A stretch of DNA of 64,000 bases from JACQAP01 sp035548375 (GCA_035548375.1 DASZTG010000044.1:124001-188000); one strand, 5' to 3'. Positions 9,457 to 19,350 are shown, counted from the first letter of the stretch. Notes: generated by a model not told the origin, from the letters alone. Numbers and translations: made by a program.

Positions 9457-9692
9457 TGCGACTTCTCCTTCAGCGGAAACTTGCGGCGAAACTTCGGACC
9501 TTCGGCGCCGCAAGTCGTTCCGGCGTGGACGACTCTGGCGGGGCGTGCCAGTTTAACTCGGCGCCTTGCGCCGGGTGGGCGCAACTGCCGTAAAGCGCAG
9601 GCGGTTCGCCCGCATTTCCAGGGTTTCTCAGCAATGACGTGTCGACAGCGCAGCTACCGCCGCGACATGCGAATTTGCTGGAAAAGGCACAT

Positions 9693-9711
9693 AATAATAA
9701 CGATTCCCATT
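9693..9711 (+). promoter_or_regulatory. Probable Fur box upstream of feoAB
   Basis: AATAATAACGATTCCCATT is A/T-rich in a GC-rich region and resembles Fur sites of the AATGATAATGATTCTCATT type (16 of 19 by my count). It lies 22 bases before feoA, in the 277-base divergent gap shared with cbs, and would give iron-dependent repression of feoAB. Confidence 0.6.
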
Positions 9712-9733
9712 AACGTAAGCTTACTGCCGAAGC

Positions 9734-10021
9734 ATGCCGCTGGATATTTCTCCCGAGCCCGTCGTGACCGGCCTGGTTCCATTGAGCCGGATCGAAGCCG
9801 GACGCAGCGTGGTCATCCGCAAGGTCCGTACCGAGGCGACCGCGCTCGAAGGCGGCGAGATCGGCCTGCGCCTGCTCGAGCTCGGCTTCGTCGAGGGTGA
9901 AAGACTGCGCGTCATCGCGCACGGATTTCCCGGGCATGAGCCGATCGCCGTGCGCATCGGCAACACGACGTTCGCGTTGCGCCGCTTCGAAGCCGACCAC
10001 GTGCTGGTGGCCGCATCGTGA
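9734..10021 (+). CDS. feoA: Ferrous iron transport protein FeoA
   Basis: A 95-residue SH3-like protein that works with FeoB in Fe2+ uptake. The core LRLLELGFVEGERLRVIAHG and the C-terminal RIGNTTFALRRFEADHVLV fit the FeoA domain. About 20 N-terminal residues precede the domain. Its stop overlaps the GTG start of feoB by four bases, so the two are coupled in translation. Confidence 0.92.
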   Translation: MPLDISPEPVVTGLVPLSRIEAGRSVVIRKVRTEATALEGGEIGLRLLELGFVEGERLRVIAHGFPGHEPIAVRIGNTTFALRRFEADHVLVAAS

Positions 10022-11889
10022 CGACAGTCGCATCCGCATTGCGGGTTGCGCTGCTGGGCAATCCCAATTGCGGCAAGACCGCGCTCTTCAATCTGCTGAC
10101 CGGCAGCCGCCAGAAGGTGGCGAACTACGCCGGCGTGACAGTCGAGCGCAAGGAAGGCTTGTTCGAAACGCCGAACGGCCAGCGCATTCGCGTGCTCGAC
10201 CTGCCCGGCGCATACAGCCTGAATGCGCTAAGCCTGGATGAAACCATCACTCGCGATGTCGTGCTCGGTACCAAGGAAGGGGAAGATCGGCCCGACCTGC
10301 TGGTCTGCGTGACCGATGCGACGAACCTGAGGCTCAATCTCAGGCTGGTCGTCGAAGCCGGGCGATTGGGCCTGCCGACAGTCCTGGCATTGAACATGGC
10401 CGACGTGGCGAGGCACCGCGGCGTGCAGATCGACGTGAAGGCGCTCGAGCGCGAACTCGGCATGCCGGTGGTGCAGACCGTCGCGATCCAGCGTGGCGGG
10501 GCGGACGAACTGATCGGCGCGATTCAGAGCCACATGTCCGATCGCGGTGCCGCGGCAGTGGAATGGAAGGCGCCCGATATTCGCGACGTCGAATCGACCC
10601 AGCGCGAAGTCCGCCGCATCCTTGCCGTTGCCGTGCGCGAGCCGGCGAACGAACTGCGCATGGACGACGCCATCGATCGCGTGGTGCTGCATCCGCTCTG
10701 GGGTTACGTCGTATTGGCCGTCACGCTGTTCCTGATGTTCCAGGCGGTGTTCAGCTGGGCACAGTGGCCGATGGATGCCATCAAGGCCGGCATGGACGGC
10801 CTTGGAGAACTCGTGAAATCCTGGGTTCCCGCCGGCATCCTGCAAAGCCTGCTGGTCGACGGCGTGATCGCCGGCGCGGGCAGCGTGCTGGTTTTCCTGC
10901 CGCAGATCCTGATCCTGTTCCTGTTCATCCTGGCGCTGGAAGATTCCGGCTACCTGCCGCGCGCGGCCTTCCTGCTCGACCGGCTGATGGGCACCGTGGG
11001 GCTGTCCGGACGATCCTTCATCCCGTTGCTGTCGAGTTTCGCCTGCGCGATTCCCGGCATCATGGCCACGCGCAGCATCGCCAACTGGCGCGACCGGCTG
11101 ACGACCATCATGATCGCGCCCTTGACGACGTGCTCGGCGCGCCTGCCCGTCTACGCGCTGATCATCGGTGCGTTCATTCCGCAGCGCACGGTACTGGGCT
11201 TCCTGAACCTGCAGGGCATCGTGCTGTTCGTGCTCTACCTCGCGGGCATCGTCAGCGCCATGGCGGTGGCCTGGGCGATCAAGCTCGCCTCCGGGCGCAA
11301 GCTGCTGCATCCGCTGATGATGGAGCTGCCGTCGTATCGATGGCCGAACCTGCGCAACCTTGCGATCGGCCTGCTGGAGCGCGCGAAGATCTTCCTGACG
11401 AGGGTGGGCACCATCATCCTGTCGCTGATGATCCTGTTGTGGTTCCTGTCGTCGTTTCCCGCACCGCCCGCGGATGCGACCGGGCCGGCCATCCAGTACA
11501 GCCTCGCCGGCATGATCGGGCGCGTGCTCGAATTCGTGCTCGCACCCATCGGCTTCAACTGGCAGATCTCCATCGCGCTCGTGCCCGGGCTCGCGGCACG
11601 CGAAGTCGCGGTGGGTGCGCTGGGCACCGTGTACGCGCTGTCGGCAAGCGGCGAGGACGTGGCTGCGCAGCTCACGCCGATGATCACGCAAAGCTGGTCG
11701 CTGGCGACGGCATTCTCGCTGCTGGCCTGGTATGTCTTCGCGCCGCAGTGCATTTCGACGCTGTCCATCGTCAAGCGCGAGACCAACTCGGTGCGCTATC
11801 CGCTGATCATGGCGGGCTATCTGTTTGCGCTCGCCTACGCCGCGTCATTCGTGACGTACCGGGTCTCGCTCCACTTTACCGGCGGCTGA
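10018..11889 (+). CDS. feoB: Ferrous iron transporter FeoB
   Basis: A 623-residue inner-membrane Fe2+ transporter with an N-terminal G domain: G1 GNPNCGKT (residues 14-21), G3 DLPG, G4 NMAD. Two membrane Gate modules follow (SYLPRAAFLLDRLMG and the ARGTR-like LVPGLAAREVAVGALG). It is shorter than the 773-residue E. coli form but within the family range. The start codon is GTG, inside the feoA stop. Confidence 0.95.
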   Translation: MTTVASALRVALLGNPNCGKTALFNLLTGSRQKVANYAGVTVERKEGLFETPNGQRIRVLDLPGAYSLNALSLDETITRDVVLGTKEGEDRPDLLVCVTDATNLRLNLRLVVEAGRLGLPTVLALNMADVARHRGVQIDVKALERELGMPVVQTVAIQRGGADELIGAIQSHMSDRGAAAVEWKAPDIRDVESTQREVRRILAVAVREPANELRMDDAIDRVVLHPLWGYVVLAVTLFLMFQAVFSWAQWPMDAIKAGMDGLGELVKSWVPAGILQSLLVDGVIAGAGSVLVFLPQILILFLFILALEDSGYLPRAAFLLDRLMGTVGLSGRSFIPLLSSFACAIPGIMATRSIANWRDRLTTIMIAPLTTCSARLPVYALIIGAFIPQRTVLGFLNLQGIVLFVLYLAGIVSAMAVAWAIKLASGRKLLHPLMMELPSYRWPNLRNLAIGLLERAKIFLTRVGTIILSLMILLWFLSSFPAPPADATGPAIQYSLAGMIGRVLEFVLAPIGFNWQISIALVPGLAAREVAVGALGTVYALSASGEDVAAQLTPMITQSWSLATAFSLLAWYVFAPQCISTLSIVKRETNSVRYPLIMAGYLFALAYAASFVTYRVSLHFTGG

Positions 11890-11890
11890 C

Positions 11891-12139
11891 ATGCAGAACC
11901 TGATCGTCTATTTGATCGTCGCCGTGGCGCTGGGTTACGCGATCTGGCTGTTCCTGCCGCGCGGCGGACGCCAGTGGCTGCTCGCACAGTTGATCGCATT
12001 CGCGCCGCAGTCGACTCGCGCAAGGCTCGAGCAATTGCGGGCGGATCCGGGGAGCGCCGGCTGCAGCACCTGCAAGGGATGCGAGGAAGCGCCGGCGGAA
12101 ACGTCAGCGATCAAGACAATCCGGATTCACCGCCACTAG
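11891..12139 (+). CDS. Small membrane protein with CxxCxxC motif, after feoB
   Basis: An 82-residue protein starting one base after feoB. A membrane helix fills residues 4-22 (IVYLIVAVALGYAIWLFL), followed by a basic stretch and then a Cys cluster GCSTCKGCE. It resembles small FeoB-linked proteins (DUF6587-like) and could stand in for FeoC as an iron or redox-sensing accessory. The family assignment is from memory of the motif. Role is inferred from position only. Confidence 0.7.
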   Translation: MQNLIVYLIVAVALGYAIWLFLPRGGRQWLLAQLIAFAPQSTRARLEQLRADPGSAGCSTCKGCEEAPAETSAIKTIRIHRH

Positions 12140-12149
12140 GGCGGATCCG

Positions 12150-12797
12150 TCAAGCGGCGATCGAAACCTGGCCGCGATCGATGGTGTAGACGAGATCCAG
12201 CATCTCGCGCGAGTGCGAGAGGTCGGATTCGGTCAACACGATGGAAAGCCCGCGCTGCTTGAGGCCGGCGATCACCTCGGCCAGCCGCTTTGCCAGCACC
12301 GGCGCCACACCCTCGAACGGCTCATCCAGCAGCAGCAGCTTGTGGCCGCACATCAACGCGCGCGCAAGCGCCACGAGTTTCTGCTGGCCGCCCGAGAGCT
12401 GCAACGCCTTGCGTTCGGCAAAGGCTTCGACCTCCGGAATCATGCGGTACACCTCCGCCAGCCGCGCCTGCGGATCCGCAACGCCGGCCGACCACGCCGG
12501 AATCAGGATGTTTTCCTGCACGCTCAGCGATGGCACCAGGCGGCGGTCCTCCGGCATGTAGCCGATGCCGCTGCGGGCGCGCTGGTGAACCGGCATGTTC
12601 CCCAGCGGGGAACCCTCGAACGCGATGCTGCCCTGGCGCAGCGGCAGGATGCCCATGATCGAGCGCATCAGCGTCGTCTTGCCCGCGCCGTTGCGGCCGA
12701 TGAGGCCGACGAATTTTCCGGTCGGCACGTCCATGCTGACGCCGCGCAGGATGCCGATCGATGCGATGGAAACGTCGAGGGCGTCAATGCGCAGCAT
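12150..12797 (-). CDS. livF: ABC transporter ATP-binding protein, LivF-like
   Basis: A 215-residue ATPase with Walker A GRNGAGKT, signature LSGGQQK and Walker B LLLLDEP. It is about 20 residues shorter than most LivF proteins but has all the motifs. It is the last gene of a five-gene branched-chain-amino-acid-type uptake operon, and its start overlaps livG by 14 bases. The true substrate may be an amino acid, amide or urea-like compound. Confidence 0.9.
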   Translation of the reverse strand: MLRIDALDVSIASIGILRGVSMDVPTGKFVGLIGRNGAGKTTLMRSIMGILPLRQGSIAFEGSPLGNMPVHQRARSGIGYMPEDRRLVPSLSVQENILIPAWSAGVADPQARLAEVYRMIPEVEAFAERKALQLSGGQQKLVALARALMCGHKLLLLDEPFEGVAPVLAKRLAEVIAGLKQRGLSIVLTESDLSHSREMLDLVYTIDRGQVSIAA

Positions 12798-13545
12798 GGG
12801 CTTCCCCGGTCACGTACTTGCGTACCTCGGCGTCGCCGAGCACGGCCGCGGGCGCGCCGTCGGCGATGATACGGCCCTCGTAGAAGGCCAGCACGCGCTG
12901 CGTGTAGCGATTCACGATTTCCATGTCGTGCTCGACGAAGAGTACGGTCACCTTCTGTGCGCGCACGGCGTCCATGACCATGTCCATCAGCGAGAACTTC
13001 TCGTCGGCCGACACACCCGACGTCGGCTCGTCGAGCAGCAGGATCCTCGGCTTGACCGCCATCGCCATGGCGATGTCGAGCAGCTTGCGTATGCCCTCGG
13101 GCAGCGTGCCGGCCAGCTTGTCGCGGTAGTCGGTCAGCTTGAACCGCTCCAGCATGCCGTCCACTGCTTCGGCCGGCGTGCCCGCGTGATGGCTGGCCTG
13201 CGACCATTCCTTGCCGCCGGAGACGACGATGCCGATGCCCACCAGCAGGTTGTCGTAGACCGACAGCGAGTTGAACAACTGCGGAATCTGGAACGAGCGA
13301 CAGATGCCCAGGCGAGTGATCTGGCGCGGGCTCAGCGGCGTGATGTCGCGGCCGCCGAAATCGATCGAGCCCGAGTTCGGCTTCAGGTAACCCGTGACCA
13401 TGTTGATGAACGTGGTCTTGCCGGCGCCGTTGCTGCCGATCAGGCCGACGACGGCGTCCTGCTCGATGGCGACGTTGATGTTGTTCGCCGCGGTCACCGC
13501 GCCGAAATTCTTGTTGAGGCCCCTGGCTTCGAGGACGATCGCCAT
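12784..13545 (-). CDS. livG: ABC transporter ATP-binding protein, LivG-like
   Basis: A 253-residue ATPase with Walker A GSNGAGKTTF and Walker B ILLLDEPTSG. The signature region reads LPEGIRKLLDIA instead of the canonical LSGGQ, a common LivG variation. The C-terminal BCA-type tail is present. It pairs with the LivF-like subunit to drive the LivHM permease. Confidence 0.92.
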   Translation of the reverse strand: MAIVLEARGLNKNFGAVTAANNINVAIEQDAVVGLIGSNGAGKTTFINMVTGYLKPNSGSIDFGGRDITPLSPRQITRLGICRSFQIPQLFNSLSVYDNLLVGIGIVVSGGKEWSQASHHAGTPAEAVDGMLERFKLTDYRDKLAGTLPEGIRKLLDIAMAMAVKPRILLLDEPTSGVSADEKFSLMDMVMDAVRAQKVTVLFVEHDMEIVNRYTQRVLAFYEGRIIADGAPAAVLGDAEVRKYVTGEAHAAH

Positions 13546-13546
13546 G

Positions 13547-14488
13547 TCACGCCGCCTTGCGCTTGCGCGCGAACAACGACCACAGGCCGCCGGGCAGGAA
13601 CATGATCACCACCAGCATGGTGACGCCGAGCGCCATCTGCCAGGTGTTGGGCGAATATTCGTAGGCGAAGCTGCGTATCGTCTCGAAGATGATGGCGCCG
13701 AGGAAGGGCGCGAGGACGCTGCCGGTGCCGGACAGGATGCCGACGAATACGAACTCGCCGGACGTCGTCCAGTACGCCATCTCGGGATCGATGTGGCCCA
13801 CGGCTATCGCCGCCAGCGCCCCGCCGATGCCGGCCAGCACCGCCGAGATCACGTAGTTCACGTGAATCACGTTGCGCACCGATGCGCCCATGTATTCCAC
13901 CCGCAGCTCGTTGTCGCGGATGGCTTCCGCGAGCCGGCCCATGTGCGAGTTGAGATAACGGTGCATGAAGATGCCGGAAGCCAGCGCGAATACGACGGTG
14001 AGCGCGTAGCGCACGTAACGCTCGCCCGACGTGCCGGCCACGGTGATACCGGCGATTTTGGAAGCGGTGATGTTGAAGCCGTCGCTCGAGCCGAGCGCCG
14101 ACGTCTTCACCAGCAGGCCGTAGAGGATCATCGAGAACGCCAGCGACAGCATCGCGAAGAAAATATCGCGGTATTTGCGCAGCAAGATCCCGAGCGCGGC
14201 GGATACGAGCGCGGTGACGATCACCGCCGCGACCAGCATCACCGCCATGTCGGAGATCTTGTAGACCTGGTCGAGCGTACCGGCGGCATAGGCGCCGAGG
14301 CAGTAGTACAGCCCGTGGCCGAACGAGACGACGCCGGTTCGCATGAGCAGCATCATCCCCAGCACGACGATGCCGTAGCACAACGACACGTTGACGAGGA
14401 ACATCGCCCAGCGCGGCAGGAACGGGCCGATCGCCAGCAGCGCGACGGCGATCAGGATGAGGAAAGGGAGGGTGCGGTCGCGCTTCAT
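13547..14488 (-). CDS. livM: Branched-chain amino acid-type ABC permease, LivM-like
   Basis: A 313-residue membrane protein with about nine hydrophobic segments. It has the LivM/LivH family loop (RDNELRVEYMGASVRNV), which resembles the EAA coupling segment, and the region SGTGSVLAPFLGA. It starts four bases inside the livH stop region and ends one base before livG. Confidence 0.92.
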   Translation of the reverse strand: MKRDRTLPFLILIAVALLAIGPFLPRWAMFLVNVSLCYGIVVLGMMLLMRTGVVSFGHGLYYCLGAYAAGTLDQVYKISDMAVMLVAAVIVTALVSAALGILLRKYRDIFFAMLSLAFSMILYGLLVKTSALGSSDGFNITASKIAGITVAGTSGERYVRYALTVVFALASGIFMHRYLNSHMGRLAEAIRDNELRVEYMGASVRNVIHVNYVISAVLAGIGGALAAIAVGHIDPEMAYWTTSGEFVFVGILSGTGSVLAPFLGAIIFETIRSFAYEYSPNTWQMALGVTMLVVIMFLPGGLWSLFARKRKAA

Positions 14489-15381
14489 ATCTTGCGCGCT
14501 TCCTGCGCGCTGAACAGGCCCTTCGGGCGCACGATCAGCACCACCGCCATGACGAGGTAGATGCTGAACAAGTCGAGTTCGGGCCGGTAATGGACCGCAG
14601 CGGCGCGCACGATGCCGACGAGCACCGCTGCCAGTGCGGCGCCCGGCAAGCTGCCGAGTCCGCCGATGACCACGACCGCGAAGGCCAGCACGATCGTCTC
14701 GGCGCCGATGCCGGGCTGCACCGAAATCATCGGCGCGGTCAGGGCGCCGCCCAGCGCGCCCAGCATGGCGCCCACCGTGAAGGTGATGAAATACACGCGA
14801 CCGACGTTGATGCCCATCGCGCCCGACATTTCGCGATCGTGGATCACGGCGAGCAGCATCTTGCCCTGGCGTGTTTTCGTGAGTACCCAGGCGAGTACCG
14901 CGCCGATCAGGATCGCCGCGCCGAACAGCACGAGGTTGTAGTTGGGATAGGTCAGGTCGCCGACGCTGAAATTGCCGAGCAGCGCATAGGGCTGGGCGAT
15001 GAAGTAGGGATCGACGCCCCAGACCAGCTTCACGAAATCCTCGAGGATCAGGAAGACGGCATACGTCACGAGCACCAGCACGATCTCGTCCTTGCCGTAC
15101 ATGAACCGCAGCAGGCCGCGCTCGATGATCGGGCCGGCGATCAGTCCGACGAGCATCGCGGCGACGATCATCATCGCGTAGCTGCCCATCGGCGCGTGCC
15201 CGTGGTTGAGCCAGTAACCGGCGAGCGACGCGGCGCTGTACGCGCCGAGCGCGTACAGGCTGCCGTGCGCGATGTTCAGGATTTTCATCACGCCGTAGAT
15301 CAGCGTGAGGCCGACGGCGATGATGAACAGCCAGGACGAGTAGATCAGGCCGTCGATCAGGACGGCCAGAAGCTGGGCCAT
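14485..15381 (-). CDS. livH: Branched-chain amino acid-type ABC permease, LivH-like
   Basis: A 298-residue permease with the LivH N-terminal signature (VGLTLIYGVMKILNIAHGS) and coupling loop HDREMSGAMGINVGRVYF. It forms the transmembrane pair with LivM. It lies 38 bases downstream of the binding-protein gene. Confidence 0.92.
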   Translation of the reverse strand: MAQLLAVLIDGLIYSSWLFIIAVGLTLIYGVMKILNIAHGSLYALGAYSAASLAGYWLNHGHAPMGSYAMMIVAAMLVGLIAGPIIERGLLRFMYGKDEIVLVLVTYAVFLILEDFVKLVWGVDPYFIAQPYALLGNFSVGDLTYPNYNLVLFGAAILIGAVLAWVLTKTRQGKMLLAVIHDREMSGAMGINVGRVYFITFTVGAMLGALGGALTAPMISVQPGIGAETIVLAFAVVVIGGLGSLPGAALAAVLVGIVRAAAVHYRPELDLFSIYLVMAVVLIVRPKGLFSAQEARKI

Positions 15382-15419
15382 GGTTCAGCGGGAGGTTTGG
15401 GTACCGCGACGCGCCTTGG

Positions 15420-16706
15420 CTACCACTTGCCCGGCTTCATGCCCGACTTGATCCAGTCGACGCTGTTGACGCCCTCGGGCGGCTGCACGCGTTCGACCGG
15501 GTAGTACTTCACGTTCACGACGGTGATCTGGCCGTTGACTTCCCGCGTCTGTCCATACGCGGTACCGGTGACCGCCTGGTGGCCCTTGCCGAGCTTCATC
15601 ATGACTTTTCCGCTCGGGGAATCGAAGGTTTCGCCTTCGAACGCCTTGATGATGGCTTCGTTGTCGGGCTTGCCCTGCGACTTCGCCTTCTCGTAGGCCG
15701 CTTTCAGGCCGAGGAAGGCCTGCGCTACGCTATAGGCCGGATAGTTGGGGTAGTTTTCCGCGCGTTCCTTGTAGATCGCGCGCAGCCAGTCGTTGAGCGC
15801 GCTTTTCGGCGCGTAGATGCCGCTCGGCCCGCGCGCGCCGATGATGGTGCCGTCGGGAATGTTGCCGGGCAACCGGTGCAGGTAGGGTTCGCCCGCGACC
15901 AGGATGAGCTGGCTGCGCGCGAACAGGTCGCGCGGCTTGGCCTGCAGCATGAAGGCCTCGAGGTCGCCGCCCCACAGGCTCGAGTGGATTACGTCGGAGT
16001 TGCTCTGCAGCAGCGCGGAGATTTCGGGCCCGTACTGGCCGGCGCCGAACTTCGGCATCTGCGACGTCGTGACCTGGACGTCGGGCTTGAGCGTCGACAT
16101 CACCGCCGTGAAGTCCGCCCAGGAATCCTGTCCGTATGCGTAATTCTGGTTGATGCCGCCGTAGCTCTTGATGCCCGGGCGGCTTTCCAGCAGGTAGAGC
16201 GCGCCGGCGACCGCGTCCATGGTCGCGTGCGGGCGCGTCCGGAAAACATACTTGTAGCTCGCGTCCTCGAACACGCGCGGCGTGCCGCAGTCGAACAGCA
16301 CGGTGATCTTCTTGAGCTCTTCCGCGACGGGCGCGACGGCCAGGCAATCGCCGCTGCCGATGTAGCCGATGACGAAGTCGACGTCCTGGCGCTCGACCAG
16401 GTTGCGCAGCTCCGCGACCTGCTTGGTCGCGCCGCCGGCCTCGTCGATCACGACAAGTTCCAGCGGCGTGCCGCCGAATCCCTTCGTCGCATAGGGCGCG
16501 GGCACCTTGCCTGCGTTCAGCGAATCCACGATGGCTTCCGCGGCGACTTTTGCGGGCACGCCGAACGGGCCGGATGCCGGGCCGGAGAGGAAGGTCACCA
16601 GGCCGATGCGAATGGGCTTGTCGTCCGCATTCACGGCAAACGGAATGGAAACGAGTGCACCTGCCAGCATCACGGCAAGCGGCTTCAGGAATTTTGCAGG
16701 ATGCAT
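15420..16706 (-). CDS. Periplasmic substrate-binding protein of the ABC transporter
   Basis: A 428-residue type I periplasmic binding protein (LivK/AmiC-like), somewhat longer than E. coli LivK. A Sec signal peptide spans about residues 1-27 (LKPLAVMLAGALVSIPFAVNA). IRIGLVTFLSGPASGPFG is the usual first strand of this fold. The start ATG has a strong GGGGAGG site. It is the first gene of the transporter operon, 148 bases after argH on the same strand. Ligand unknown. Confidence 0.9.
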   Translation of the reverse strand: MHPAKFLKPLAVMLAGALVSIPFAVNADDKPIRIGLVTFLSGPASGPFGVPAKVAAEAIVDSLNAGKVPAPYATKGFGGTPLELVVIDEAGGATKQVAELRNLVERQDVDFVIGYIGSGDCLAVAPVAEELKKITVLFDCGTPRVFEDASYKYVFRTRPHATMDAVAGALYLLESRPGIKSYGGINQNYAYGQDSWADFTAVMSTLKPDVQVTTSQMPKFGAGQYGPEISALLQSNSDVIHSSLWGGDLEAFMLQAKPRDLFARSQLILVAGEPYLHRLPGNIPDGTIIGARGPSGIYAPKSALNDWLRAIYKERAENYPNYPAYSVAQAFLGLKAAYEKAKSQGKPDNEAIIKAFEGETFDSPSGKVMMKLGKGHQAVTGTAYGQTREVNGQITVVNVKYYPVERVQPPEGVNSVDWIKSGMKPGKW

Positions 16707-16854
16707 GATCTGTCCTCCCCAGGAATTTCGATGATCGTGCGGCCGGGATGGCGAAGCCGGAGACCCGCCGGGACCGTTACGGAATTTAGCCGGAATCTAG
16801 CAGGTTTTGACCGCGGCCAGCAATGTGTTTGCCGGCTCGACGTTCAGCAAACGG

Positions 16855-18264
16855 CTAGCGCTTTGCAAGCCCGGCGCGTGCGCGCGCGATCGCCGCCCGC
16901 ACTTGTGCGGGTGCAGTCCCACCTATGTGATCGCGCGCCGCGAGCGAACCCGACAGCGAGAGTTTTTCGACGACATCCGCGCCGATCAACTCCGAGAATT
17001 TCCTGAGTTCTTCCAGCCCGAGCTCGGCGAGGTCCACGCCTTTCTCCGCGGCTCCCTTCACGGCGCGCGCCACCACTTCGTGCGCTTCGCGAAACGGCAT
17101 GCCTTTCTTGACCAGGTAGTCGGCGAGGTCGGTCGCCGTGGCGTAGCCTTCCGTGGCGGCCCGGAGCATGGCTTCCTCGTTGACCGTGATGCCATCGACC
17201 ATGTCTGCATAGATGCGCAACGTCGCCGTGATGGTGTCGACGGTGTCGAACAACGGTTCCTTGTCTTCCTGGTTGTCCTTGTTGTACGCAAGCGGCTGGC
17301 CCTTCATCAAGGTCAGCAGCGCCACCAGATGCCCGTTGATGCGCCCGGTCTTGCCGCGCACGAGCTCGGGCACGTCCGGGTTTTTCTTCTGCGGCATCAT
17401 CGACGAGCCGGTGCAGAAGCGATCGGCAAGCCGGATGAAGCCGAAGCGCGGGCTCATCCACAGCACCAGTTCTTCGGACAGCCGCGACAGGTGCGTCATG
17501 ATCATTGCGGCCGCGGCGCAGAATTCGATGGCGAAATCCCTGTCCGAGACGGCGTCGAGCGAGTTCTCGCAGACGCCATCGAATCCGAGTTCCCTGGCGA
17601 CGCGCTCGCGATCGATCGGGAAGGTCGTTCCCGCGAGCGCGCCCGCGCCCAGCGGCAAGCGGTTGAGGCGCTTCCTGCAATCGGCCAGGCGCGACGCATC
17701 GCGCGCGAGCATCTCGAAATAAGCCATCAGGTGATGCGCGAAGCTCACCGGCTGCGCGACCTGCAGGTGCGTGAAGCCGGGCATCAGCGTTTCGACGTGC
17801 CGCTCGGCCAGGTCGAGCAAACGGGCCTGGAACGCAGAAATGAGGCCGATCGACTCGTCGATGGCTGCGCGCAGGTAGAGCCGGATGTCGGTCGCCACCT
17901 GGTCGTTGCGCGAGCGCGCGGTGTGCAACCGCTTGCCGGCGTCGCCGACGAGAGCCGTGAGACGGTGCTCGATGTTCAGGTGGACGTCTTCGAGGTCGAC
18001 AGACCAGTCGAACTTGCCCTGGCGGATTTCCTCGCGAATCGCCGCCATGCCGCGCTCGATGTCGGACACGTCCGCCGCGGACAGCACGCCGACGGCATGC
18101 AGCATGCGCGCGTGTGCCAGCGACCCCTGGATGTCGAACTCGGCGAGGCGCTTGTCGAAGTCGACGGACGCCGTGTAGCGCTTGACCAGCTCCGCGACGG
18201 GCTCGTCGAACCGTCCCGACCATGTCTTGCCGCCGTTGTCCGCCGGCGGTTGCTTTTGTTGCAT
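16855..18264 (-). CDS. argH: Argininosuccinate lyase
   Basis: A 469-residue enzyme of the fumarase/aspartase superfamily that cleaves argininosuccinate to arginine and fumarate, the last step of arginine synthesis. The signature GSSMMPQKKNPD is present, along with TARSRNDQVATD and TLMPGFTHLQVAQP. It is divergent from algZ, an arrangement also known from Pseudomonas. Confidence 0.96.
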   Translation of the reverse strand: MQQKQPPADNGGKTWSGRFDEPVAELVKRYTASVDFDKRLAEFDIQGSLAHARMLHAVGVLSAADVSDIERGMAAIREEIRQGKFDWSVDLEDVHLNIEHRLTALVGDAGKRLHTARSRNDQVATDIRLYLRAAIDESIGLISAFQARLLDLAERHVETLMPGFTHLQVAQPVSFAHHLMAYFEMLARDASRLADCRKRLNRLPLGAGALAGTTFPIDRERVARELGFDGVCENSLDAVSDRDFAIEFCAAAAMIMTHLSRLSEELVLWMSPRFGFIRLADRFCTGSSMMPQKKNPDVPELVRGKTGRINGHLVALLTLMKGQPLAYNKDNQEDKEPLFDTVDTITATLRIYADMVDGITVNEEAMLRAATEGYATATDLADYLVKKGMPFREAHEVVARAVKGAAEKGVDLAELGLEELRKFSELIGADVVEKLSLSGSLAARDHIGGTAPAQVRAAIARARAGLAKR

Positions 18265-18336
18265 TGGCGCCTTGCCCCGTTCAGAATGACCGCGTTAAAC
18301 AATTGTTTTGGCGTGCGTTTCCGCACCTTTTCCTGC

Positions 18337-19350
18337 ATGGCAAGTATAAATCAAATCCCCGCCGGCACCCTGCTTCCGAATTTTCGCAATCTCGGCGTCA
18401 TGCTGCGGATCCTCGTCATTATCATGGCGTTGACCATCGTAGCGGCGATCCTGAAATCGGCGGACTGGAACGGGTTCATGCAGCAATGGATGGCGATTGC
18501 CGCGATCGCGCTGCCGGTCGCGATCGTTTCCGTGTTGCTGCTGGGCGCGGCCAACGCCGCCCTGCACAGGATCGAATACCGTCCGGCGGTGCTGCTGATC
18601 GTCCTTGCGGAAATGGCCGTCACGCTCCTGGTCCAGCGCTTCGGCGAGTCGGTGTTCGAAATTGGCTTCGAGGCCGGCGCGCGCGACATGCTATTCGCCT
18701 GCGCGACCACGCTCGCCATGATCGGTTACTTCAACTTGCGCAATCGCGCGTTGTCGCCCGCGCTTTCGGAAGCAAGGTTGCAGGCGCTGCAGGCGCGCAT
18801 TCGCCCGCATTTTCTCTTCAACAGCATCAACGCCGTGCTGTCGCTGATCCGGGCGGAGCCGCGGCGCGCGGAAGCGGCGCTCGAGGACATGGCCGATCTT
18901 TTTCGCGTATTGATGGCCGACAACCGCGACCTCGCGCCGCTCGAAAACGAGGTGGAGCTGTGCCGGCAATACCTTGCGCTGGAGCAGCTTCGCCTGGGCG
19001 AACGCCTGCAGATCGACTGGCACGTCGACAAGATGCCGAAGGATGCGCTGATGCCGCCGCTGGTCCTGCAACCGCTGCTGGAGAATGCCGTCTACCACGG
19101 CATCGAGCCTTCCGCCGAACCCGGCGTGGTCAGCGTGAACATCTACCACGTGCGCGACCAGGTGCACATGGTCCTGCGCAATCCCTATCGCCGGGAGGGC
19201 AGCCACCATGTCGGCAACAAGATGGCGCTGGCCAACATCCGCGAGCGCCTGGCGCTGCACTTCGACGCCGAAGCGACGTTGCAGGCCCGGGTGGGTTCGA
19301 ACGACTATGAAGTCCACATCACGATCCCGTACGTTAAGGCCGACGAATGA
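18337..19350 (+). CDS. algZ: Sensor histidine kinase, AlgZ/FimS (LytS) type
   Basis: A 337-residue membrane kinase with about four hydrophobic segments in residues 15-130. The His_kinase domain has the phospho-acceptor box RPHFLFNSINAVLSLI and the N box LLENAVYHGIEP. The Gly-rich ATP lid is reduced to HVGNKMALANIRERL. It should phosphorylate the LytTR regulator overlapping its 3' end. ATG 18337 is chosen; ATG 18286 would add 17 residues, and neither has a clear ribosome site. Confidence 0.85.
   Translation: MASINQIPAGTLLPNFRNLGVMLRILVIIMALTIVAAILKSADWNGFMQQWMAIAAIALPVAIVSVLLLGAANAALHRIEYRPAVLLIVLAEMAVTLLVQRFGESVFEIGFEAGARDMLFACATTLAMIGYFNLRNRALSPALSEARLQALQARIRPHFLFNSINAVLSLIRAEPRRAEAALEDMADLFRVLMADNRDLAPLENEVELCRQYLALEQLRLGERLQIDWHVDKMPKDALMPPLVLQPLLENAVYHGIEPSAEPGVVSVNIYHVRDQVHMVLRNPYRREGSHHVGNKMALANIRERLALHFDAEATLQARVGSNDYEVHITIPYVKADE

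Noticed and set aside
16807..18336. Long open frame running into AlgZ from opposite argH
   Set aside because: It is antisense to argH and has no domain; AlgZ starts at about 18337 by homology.
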